Part shown: positions 10,669 through 18,404 of the stretch, piece by piece
How positions within the stretch are numbered: position 1 is the stretch's first letter
How the letters are laid out: each line of letters begins with the position of its first letter
From: Euperipatoides rowelli
Taxonomy: Eukaryota; Onychophora; Udeonychophora; Euonychophora; Peripatopsidae
Length of the DNA stretch: 18,404 nucleotides
Assembly: GCA_003024985.2 (NCBI GenBank)
Contig: PXIH01S0022055.1
Strand: one strand, 5' to 3'
Notes under the pieces: generated by a model
What the model was told of the DNA's origin: nothing
The model's input: only the letters and a program-made list of their open reading frames with translations
Database searches by the model: none
Position numbers and translations under genes: made by a program

Positions 10669-10860
10669 AATGTTGGGAAGTAACTTTTTAAAAATAACTA
10701 GTTATAGTAACATTACTGTGTTCAGTAACTTAGTAATGAATTACATTCTGAACAGACAGTAACTTTTATTCATGAGGAGTACAAAAATATAGTACTTTTA
10801 CTNAGGTTACTTTTTTAGCCTAAATTACTTTTCAAAAAGAACTATTGTAAATCCTGCCTA
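10669..10860. mobile_element. Fragment of a hAT-like repeat with AGTAACT-rich terminus
   Basis: The left end CAATGTTGGGAAGTAACTTT, followed by AACTAGTTATAGTAAC and several further GTAAC/GTTAC words, then ATTACTTTTCAAAAAG, is the layout of the well-known animal repeat ends starting CAGTGTTGGGAAGTTACTTT. Those ends belong to hAT-superfamily non-autonomous elements. I found no matching inverted right end (CCCAACATTG) downstream and no target-site duplication, so this is a one-ended, diverged remnant. It is a different family from the element at 3074-3746. The right limit given here is where the GTTAC-rich pattern fades. One ambiguous base lies at 10803. Superfamily assignment rests on remembered terminus pattern and is moderate. 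Confidence 0.5.
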
Positions 10861-12420
10861 CAAATTTTGAGTTTTTCCTGGAATAGAAATAAGCAAGAGT
10901 AGGCTACTAAATAAACAAAACTCATATTAGTCAGGTTTATTCATAGATAACACAGTACAGATCAAGGAAAAAATTATTGATCAAAATAGATCAAAATTTA
11001 TGTGAACCTTTGCCCTAATAGGATTTTGGTTCAAATAGTTGACCCAAAGAAACTTGATCGAACTCAAAACTAATAAAATGCGAGTAATTTGTAAGTAAGA
11101 AATTATATCGGACAAAATAAAATAGATAAAAAAACTTAGAGAATTATTACTTTTAAGTCACTTAGCTGGCTGCTTAATAGTGCCTAAACTTAGGACAACC
11201 ACCATCTATTTATTGTAGCAACAAATGTTGGCAATTGCTGAGGAATTTTTTTTAATTTTGCTTATTTTTTTTGTGCAATTTATTTTGATAATAAATAATA
11301 GCATACATTATTTCTTTTTTAAGTTGTTTTCTCAATTTTATTCATTTCAAAAATATGGATGAATTTTTTTTTTTTAAATGATTGATTTGGATGATTTAAA
11401 TGGAATTATAAGTTATGGAATGATGTCATTTNTGTTGAAATCAATAAATTTTAAGTTTAATTTGATTGTATTGAATTCATTCATGCTGAAGGAAGGTTTA
11501 GTGATTTTCTTGTCACAACATTTGAAGTTTCTTATGGGAATTTTAAAATTTATATAATGACCAAAAACAATTCTGGAAGAATGTCTGATTTTCATTCATG
11601 GGAAATTATTTTGAAAACTTTTGATGAAATTTTTAATTTTTAGAATATTCAATTTTTCTTCTAAATAATTAAAAATAAAAATATCTATCCTGAGAATTTA
11701 AGGCTTGCTGATTTATGATATTGCATAGGTGCAGAGGAATATATTTATAAATGAAGACCATTTTTATTATGAACAGGTGCACATATAGGACAGGAGGTTC
11801 CAGCGGATCTCACTCTCTTCTCTTAAAAAAGGGGAGATTTCAATTAGTAAATTTCTCATCTAATAGTGATTTTGCATGGAAATATAAATATTGCGAATAT
11901 CATAAAGAATATCATAAAGACAGCTGCAGCTACTTTTTTTTTTTCACTTGATTTTAAGCAGAATAAAAAAAGTTGATGAGCAAAGACATTCACTAGTCAA
12001 TCTTTTAGTTTGAAAGTTACTATACATTAATTGTAGCAATGTTTAGATTGTTTACTGGTTATTGACTAATTTGACTAGTAGGCCTACTGTTTATTGATAT
12101 TCATTGATTTAAGTTTTTATCACCGAGATAACTTTTTAAATATTTTTTTTAAAAAAATGTACTAATTTTAATAATTTAATAAAACTTAGTTCATTTAAAG
12201 GTTAAATGAAATGATGTTTTATTTATTTTTTTATGATTTATTTTCAAAGACAATTACTAAAAAATATATTTTCAAAAATGCATAAGAAATAAGTTATTTA
12301 AAGATAAAATTAAGAATATCCCTGTCCTACTGTATGTCTGAGATTACAAAAAAAAGTTACAATTTTTTTTTGGGGTCTGAGATTTTTATGATGAAATATT
12401 TTCTAAACTAGGTTACTGTA
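10861..12420. other. AT-rich stretch without recognisable genes
   Basis: No gene is recognised. A 66-codon ORF at 11751-11951 lies in a locally less AT-rich patch but shows no known domain and includes an exact 12-bp tandem duplication. One ambiguous base lies at 11432. Confidence 0.5.
11895..11918 (+). repeat. 12-bp exact tandem duplication
   Basis: GAATATCATAAA occurs twice head to tail (11895-11906 and 11907-11918). It is likely a replication-slippage product. Confidence 0.85.
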
Positions 12421-12521
12421 CACAGTATATCCCAGTATTTATGCTCTAAGTAGGGCGCTGTACCACTTGTCGTAAACTTTGTTTTAATTTTTTTAAAACA
12501 AATTTGGATCATATTAGCATA

Positions 12522-12682
12522 ATGGATGAATTTGATGATAATTCTGTACAAATATTTAAACATTTAGTCCATATGATTTTGAGCCGTTAGCTGAAGAAGA
12601 TAGTGAATCGGCATCATCTAAAATTGGCCCCGCTATATGGGAAGAACATGAGTGGCATGCAAATACAGACTTCAAAAAATAG
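12522..12682 (+). pseudogene. Frame-broken coding-like remnant with acidic PYDFEP peptide
   Basis: From ATG at 12522 the DNA reads MDEFDDNSVQIFKHL. One frame over, from about 12560, it reads TFSPYDFEPLAEEDSESAS and goes on to an E-H-E-W segment, ending at TAG 12680-12682. The second frame is preceded by a stop at 12557-12559, so joining the two needs a frameshift. The acidic, serine-rich stretch after P-Y-x-F-E-P resembles the start of invertebrate proteins with a P2X7-C-terminal-like cysteine domain, where a P-Y-x-[FY]-E-P motif precedes acidic residues and then a W-C-x-C segment. Here the tryptophan is present (EW) but the cysteines are not, and the frame then closes. GC content is higher than in the flanks, beginning with GTAGGGCGCTG at about 12451. 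I read it as a decayed gene or transposon-borne fragment. Family assignment is tentative; a chance peptide is possible. Confidence 0.3.
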
Positions 12683-14135
12683 TAAACATAATTCAATTCT
12701 ATAAAGCTAATGCTTTGTTACAAACTTGCAATTACTTTTGCTTGTTGATTATATTATTATCATCAAGTGGGCTAGAATAGTACTTCTGGTGAAAGTCCGG
12801 CTATTTTGTAAAAAAAAAAAAAGCATAAACAATCACAGCTAAACACAGTAGGTTACATAGGGGCCTCTTCTTGATGCTAATTAGTAATTAACCGACCAGA
12901 CATATTTTTATTTACTTAAATATCAGTTTTCATATCACAATTTTATATGTACCGGTATTAAAAATTTACAAAGTAATGTACGATACTATATATGTTTTTT
13001 AAAACTATAACATTCATTTTTTATTTATTATTTAACCAAAATAAAATTCAAATTTCTACTTAGAAATGATAATTTAAAAAACAATACACATAATGCACAT
13101 CAATAAAACTGGTTTCCTTAGACATAAATAAAAGAAATAAGGCCACGGTAGTCATAATGCTTGTTTTTTTTAGGGTTTTTTTTTTCGAAACAAAATAAGT
13201 AGGTCAACTTATGTAACTAGAAATTCATTAATCTGTTAATAATATCAGTAGTCTAATTTATTCATTATTTTAGTATTATTTCTTTAGATTTGAGTACATA
13301 ATTCAAGGGCAAATTGCTGAGGAACAACAAATTTTATTTTGGTCCTTAAGTATCGGATTGTAATGAATAAAAAAAATTACAGTGGGTATCTGAAACATGG
13401 AAGTATAAAAATAACATCTATCAACAGGTGTTTTCACAGCAGTTTATAAAAAAAATCCTACGTGGCTAGTATATATACACACATATATACCCAAATATAT
13501 ACCTTTCTTAGAGATTGCAGTAAAGCTGGCCTTCTAATAATACAGCTATCTTTAAAATGTTCTTGGCAAAGATTGGAATATTTTGACACAACAAATTATT
13601 TTCTCTTAACTTTTGCAACCCAAGCAGCCAAATATTTAAACTTGATCATGCACAGCATTTGTGCAATTTAGGACACAACGGTATACATGTAAATTTTCAA
13701 CAGGCACTAAGTATAGTAAATGCTAGTTGCTGTTTCTTGCCTGTTATCTGACAAAATAACACCATCATCGTTTGATGGAGGAGGAGCTAGAAACATTCAT
13801 TTTAAAAATTTAATTGTAAATAACTTTTTTTTTTCATTTGACCTTTAAATGAGTCAAAATTTATTAAAATAAAACATAAATTTTAAAGAGAGAACAATAG
13901 TCTAAATTTATATTATCTTTGTAAAGCATAAACTGATAATACCGATAATATTAAATTAATATTAATTACGTTTTACAAGTAACTAGCCTATATTGTTTTG
14001 TTTATTTTATTTTTAATAAAGCATGTTGGAAAATATTTATTTTAAAGTTTTTTCTTTAATATGGAAAATATATAATTTTTGTTATGTTTATTTTGAATTA
14101 AGTTTGGGAAATAATCGGTAATTAATGATATAATA

Positions 14136-14175
14136 ATGAATAATAATTTCAGTTAATGAATAATAATTTCAGTTA
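14136..14175 (+). repeat. 20-bp exact tandem duplication
   Basis: ATGAATAATAATTTCAGTTA is repeated exactly, head to tail, at 14136-14155 and 14156-14175. Perfect identity suggests a recent event. Confidence 0.9.
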
Positions 14176-14206
14176 CCTGTAATGATTTTTTGTACCAATG
14201 TTAGAC

Positions 14207-14264
14207 ACTAGTATATACAATGTACTAGTATATATACTATGTGTGTGTATCTTTTTTTTTTTTT
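14207..14264. repeat. Low-complexity cluster: ACTAGTATATA pair, GT run, T13
   Basis: ACTAGTATATA occurs at 14207-14217 and again at 14224-14234. It is followed by GTGTGTGT at 14241-14248 and a T13 tract at 14252-14264. This is simple-sequence DNA with no sign of function. Confidence 0.75.
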
Positions 14265-14932
14265 AACACATTACATTTGTATATTATTTCTAAATATTGT
14301 TAAATTCTGGTCTTGAACATGATTAAGAAGAAAGCTTGCTCATGGTATTTAATTAAATGTCTCATTATTTTCTTCCCAAATTTTTTAAATGTTTAGGCAA
14401 CCTGCCATAATTGTCAGCATTGTTAAAATTCATCAGTTGCAAAAATTATGTAATTGTCTTACAATATACTCCATTCAAGAAAGTAGAACAAAAAATAACA
14501 TTTAGTTTAAAAGTATTTTACATTTAGGTCAACAACAACAACAAACCAACTGCCTATGTAAAATCATAGGTAAAAGTAAATTCACACCTTTACTGATGTA
14601 TTTTTTGAAGGTGTCTTAAAGGTCATTACTATCTGAGGATTAGTTCTAACTTTATCATTTGGTTTTAATGATGTAAATTTAAAGCATTTTTGATATTGTC
14701 TACAGAATATTATTATAAAGTTCAAGATAATTGTATAATATTAATAGTATTAACACTTTCTAATAATATAAAAATGCTATGACATTTAGATTTGGGTATA
14801 TAAGTACAACACATTTTTTGTTGTTTTGTCTACTTGAAAGTTTTTTTTTTCTAGCCACAAAAATAATGACGGTTAAGTAATGATTTTTTTTAAATAATGA
14901 CAAAGTTAATTATTTTTTCTTAAAGTACAATT

Positions 14933-15277
14933 ATGTTTTTAGTTATGTTTTTTTTTATTAAAGCTCTAGCTTACCTTGCTTTATTGGCCTATAAGGGCTC
15001 TTTATCCTTATTGATATGCCTGATATATGTGTTGCTTATAAACTATATATATTTTTTGGGGAAAAACTATAAATATCACAAACTCCTTTGCAAAAAAAAT
15101 GGAAAAAAGTTAAAAAAAATTAAACTTTATCCCTTGAAATTTGGCTCTGGCATCTTAAACCAATGTCTTTTTTTTAAGACCTTATCAAAAATGAGTCATA
15201 TCAATTATTATAATCTTTACAGGATGTTATATTGCCAGAAACTTTTATATATAGAGAAGGACAAACAGATTTTATAA
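14933..15277 (+). CDS. Uncertain 114-codon ORF, hydrophobic N-terminus
   Basis: This is the longest uninterrupted ATG-to-stop frame in the window. The product begins with a strongly hydrophobic stretch (about residues 1-42, LALLAYKGSLSLLICLIYVLL) that could form one or two membrane segments. A lysine-rich, tyrosine-rich tail with no recognisable domain follows (KKNGKKLKKIKLYPLKF). By a rough estimate from stop-codon frequency at 75% A+T, about 0.1 ORFs of this length are expected by chance in the window, so it is mildly unexpected. However, T-rich DNA automatically encodes hydrophobic residues and A-rich DNA lysine. A candidate AATAAA follows at about 15457. I do not recognise it; a chance ORF remains the likelier reading. 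Confidence 0.15.
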   Translation: MFLVMFFFIKALAYLALLAYKGSLSLLICLIYVLLINYIYFLGKNYKYHKLLCKKNGKKLKKIKLYPLKFGSGILNQCLFFKTLSKMSHINYYNLYRMLYCQKLLYIEKDKQIL

Positions 15278-18006
15278 TAATTAGCAGTTGTTTAAAAAAT
15301 TATATTACAAAAAATATTTTTATTGAAATACTGTTTATCCAACATCAAATATAACAAATAGGTTTTAGTATCGGCCAAGTCTTTGCCTCCATGTACACAT
15401 TCAGGTGGTTTTTATATAGTGACTGTCAGGTGCCACTAATACCTTGGATATGAAAAATAAAATATTTTGATATTAAAAGTTACTTTATAATTTAATCTTA
15501 ATTAATAATAGTTCTGGCCAATTTTAAAGCTTTGGAATCAATATATATATAAAAAGTATATACGATATACACAGTATATATTCCATTTTTTTAATCTACA
15601 TTTCTCTATACTGCCTTTTTAAAACTCTTGCCAAAATAATATTGTATTCCTTTATAATAGTCTACATTCCTTATGCATTTTATATTGTAAAAATTAAATC
15701 CTTTTTACTACTGTTCTTTTCATTTACAAATTTTTTGGTTCATCTGATGTCAAACAAATAATGTTAATAAATTGTAATTTTTTTTTCTTAAAAATTCAAT
15801 GTGTTTATATTCAAATATTTATTTTTGTGATGGTGTAATATTCATATGATGGTATTTTATCTGGAAAGAGAAAATATGTCAAATTTTTTGTACTTTTATT
15901 GTGAATTTTAATTAAGACTTTATTAATTCAGCTAGTTTAGATTTTTTCTAATCATCCAACTTTTTATCACAATTGGTTTTTATAATTCAATAATAATTTA
16001 TTTTCTTTAGATTTTTTACATCCATTATCATCTTAAAGTTGAAGTTGTCAAAAAAAAAATCTAATGCAAATGTGTTTATTAATTTTTTTGTGACCTATTG
16101 TCCTTATTAATAAAGGGAGAAGGGTATCAAGTATAAAATACCCCTCATCATTTGAGAGGTTATTTTATACTAGATTTCAGGGATATATCAACTCCTATCT
16201 TCTTGGGGGAAAAAAAGACTTTTAAATATTTCTAAAATTTTAGTAAGATATATTGAACCTCTCCATTTCCAAAAAAAATTAAAGAGTGCCAAAATGTTTG
16301 AAAAGGAATAAAATTTATAATCTACCATATTTATATGCATACCCATAATTTGTAACAGTGATATAGGGTAAAATACTGAAGAGGGGACATGTTTTAGATA
16401 AGAAAACATCCAATATTATAAATATTAGCCTAAAAGAGATTGTCATTGGAATATCTTGAATTTTTGTCTTTAGTTCAGACGGATGATATATGTTAAAATA
16501 TAGCCTGAAAATTTGTGGTAGTCTTGGCACTTGTCATACATTATTTTTTAAGTATACCAAAACATTTAAAGACAATAATGCTTTAGGATAATTTCAGAAT
16601 TAGTTTCATGTCATGTTTCAACCGAATGCTCGAAAAATAAATGAATTGAAATATTAATTTGCAATTTTACTCTATAATAGCCACACTAACAACTTGTCTA
16701 AAAAAAGATTTTAATGTCAAAAGGTTTTCTAGTTTGATGATAAATTAATTCCAGTGTTTGATACTTATTGCAAATACAGTATATGAATTTTTGTTTTAAT
16801 GTTAATCACCAAACTGGTATTTATGATGTTATGCATATCATTTACAGACATAAAAATGAGTCAAAGATATCACTGAAATCAAAACTCTTAAAAACTTAAC
16901 ATATTTTTAACAAAGCCAAAGCATATTGATTGATTGTACCAAAAATCTAATCCTATACCCATAGCTATGAATTATATTACTAATTGCAGTATAAATAATT
17001 ATATTATAATGACATTAATTATCATGGACATTATTTTATTCTTGAGGCTAATATTATTTATTGCATTGGTGCTATCTAGTATTGTTTTAATTATGACGTG
17101 TAACTATACCTCCATTGAGCATCATAATCTTCAAATTTTATAATTAGTACCAATTTATTTCTAATATTTAAAAAAGCAAAAAAAATGTAGTTCTTGTTTT
17201 TATTAGATTTTTATATAGTTTTCTATTTTAGAATGATGGGCCTTCCCCTTTCTATCAATTTGAATTATAGAAGTAAAATTAGATTGAAAATATATGTTAC
17301 TTTGATATCAAATGTAGTGGTTTTCAGAAAAAAAGTATTGTATTACTAGAAGAGCAAATGTATTTACAGTATATGCTTCATACAGGAATATAGTTTGGCG
17401 TTCAGCTATGTCAACGTATGAATATAGCTGAACATATGTTTACCATTTTTGTTAAAAAAAATTCTTGTAATTTGTTGAGTACTTCACCCTGTTTCATGAT
17501 AAGTACTTTATATATTTTTGTGTGACTTGCATAAATAATTGAAGAAAAAAATTATGTATGGTGAGCTATTAGACCTGTCAATATTTCCCTAACTCTGAGG
17601 AGAGCCTCCTAGTGAAATACAAGAAACCATAAGTATGGTGTGACTTTTAATTTCTAAAATATGAAAACTGTCTGGCAATTAATTATCATACTGGTATAAA
17701 CTTTCTCATTTCAGTTAATTTACAAGTGAATCCATTGTAGGAATTATGAAGCTTTATACCTCAATGGTAGGAATCTTGAAAACAATGTTTATATTAAATT
17801 ATTCCTTTGTTAATAACTATAATAAATAACAGGCTCAACAATCTCACTAACAAGATAAAATCAACCATGTTTTTTTAAGTATTTTCATTTTATTATGTAT
17901 AACTTTATTTATAATGGTGAAGAACAAACTGTTCTGAATCAATTAAGGTGAAGTTTAATTGTTTATGCATACAGTATATACGGTGTTGTTGATTACTCAC
18001 TAGGTA
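15278..18006. other. AT-rich stretch without recognisable genes
   Basis: No gene is recognised. Contents are AT-rich low-complexity sequence at 15541-15585, two imperfect or short hairpins (16130-16171 and 17400-17433) at chance level for this composition, and copies of TACAGTATAT at 16775, 17365 and 17970. The ORFs at 16188-16530 (minus) and 16934-17143 (plus) are of chance length. Confidence 0.5.
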
Positions 18007-18035
18007 GTGTTGTCATCTCTCCTGATTTATGCAGA

Positions 18036-18216
18036 CATTTCAAATTCAGAATTTGTTTTAAATCTGCAAGAACATTTTGAATTATGTAAAAAAAAATATT
18101 TTTTAAACTTTATTTGCAAATTTATTCATAAGCTCAATCATTATCAAAAAATTTCTATTCGTCAGAAAGATGACCAGTTCATTTGGTCTCACGGTATTAT
18201 CAAGTTCTTAAAGTAA
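18036..18216 (+). other. Possible exon with acceptor-like 5' edge
   Basis: TCTCTCCTGATTTATGCAG at 18017-18035 looks like a pyrimidine tract plus splice acceptor. The frame opening at 18036 stays open to TAA at 18214-18216 and reads DISNSEFVLNLQEHFELCKK, ending QKDDQFIWSHGIIKFLK. The peptide mix looks somewhat more protein-like than other ORFs here, yet codons are AT-rich, unlike the certain exon at 156-349, and no domain is recognised. If real it would be a final coding exon of a gene whose earlier exons I cannot locate. Probably chance. Confidence 0.12.
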
Positions 18217-18404
18217 AGTTAGAAATTTTAGAGTTGATAATTAATGATAAAAAAAATTAATAGGATTGCAGGATATCTTATTTTAGTACATTATTTTCCC
18301 CAGCTTGTGAATTAAATGATAAGGTACAATAAGACAAAGCCTTCAGGTGATAACAGTAAAATTTTTATTAAAAACATAAAATTTTGACTAATGTTCAATC
18401 CATA

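Larger units (their letters stand above)
12683..14932. other. AT-rich stretch with simple repeats only
   Basis: No gene is recognised. A 69-codon ORF at 13462-13671 begins in TATATACACACATATATA low-complexity sequence and is probably chance. Short, less AT-rich patches at 12855-12900 and 13735-13800 carry nothing I can name. Confidence 0.5.

Noticed and set aside
12546-12567. 22-nt GT...AG segment as a micro-intron that would join the two frames of the PYDFEP remnant
   Set aside because: Removing it leads straight into an in-frame TGA and does not restore the SPYDFEP frame. It is also far below normal animal intron length.
16130-16171. Hairpin with 11-bp AGTATAAAATA arms plus four more pairs, pre-miRNA-like
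   Set aside because: Arms are nearly all A/T. About one such inverted repeat is expected by chance in 18 kb of this composition, and the stem is too short for a typical animal miRNA precursor.
17400-17433. Perfect 10-bp inverted repeat GTTCAGCTAT/ATAGCTGAAC with 14-nt loop
   Set aside because: A few such repeats are expected by chance over the range of loop sizes examined. No flanking terminator, gene or conserved context.
1-18404. CRISPR array, bacterial operon, rRNA or phage features
   Set aside because: No regularly spaced repeats, no packed ORFs and no conserved RNA segments. Splice signals and hAT elements show eukaryotic nuclear DNA.

Overview
This window reads as animal nuclear DNA from an AT-rich genome, by eye about three-quarters A+T. 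It holds long homopolymer runs, GT/AT microsatellites, eukaryotic splice signals and hAT-type transposon remains, with very low gene density. There is no bacterial-style gene packing, no ribosome binding site pattern and no tRNA or rRNA. The one clear exon has balanced codon use with many C- or G-ending codons (GCC TAC TAC GCC), in sharp contrast to the flanking DNA. That suits a metazoan with AT-rich non-coding DNA; I cannot name the lineage. Four isolated N bases (2364, 6898, 10803, 11432) point to a draft assembly. || Layout. Positions 1-155 are the 3' end of an intron. Positions 156-349 are the last coding exon of a gene related to TMPPE (transmembrane protein with metallophosphoesterase domain), carrying the metal-binding GHTHGGQ motif and the C-terminal strands of the fold. 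From 350 to about 1.5 kb is the likely 3' UTR, and from there to the end I see no further gene I would stake much on. The long AT-rich remainder contains: a well-defined 673-bp non-autonomous hAT element (3074-3746) with an exact 8-bp target-site duplication; a fragment of a second, different hAT-like repeat family (about 10669-10860); a frame-broken coding-like remnant with an acidic P-Y-D-F-E-P peptide (12522-12682); a GC-richer island (9502-9660); a (GT)n(AT)n microsatellite (5655-5690); small tandem duplications; and a 31/32-bp near-identical sequence pair 4.15 kb apart (841 and 4993). || How it fits together. The picture is a gene 3' end followed by a transposon-scarred intergenic (or very long intronic) region. 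The ORFs present are almost all of a length expected by chance at this base composition. The 114-codon ORF at 14933-15277 is the only one noticeably longer than expected. I found no convincing new biological system. The observations most worth a check are the spaced sequence pair at 841/4993, the enriched 10-mer TACAGTATAT, the PYDFEP-like remnant, and the two hAT families.
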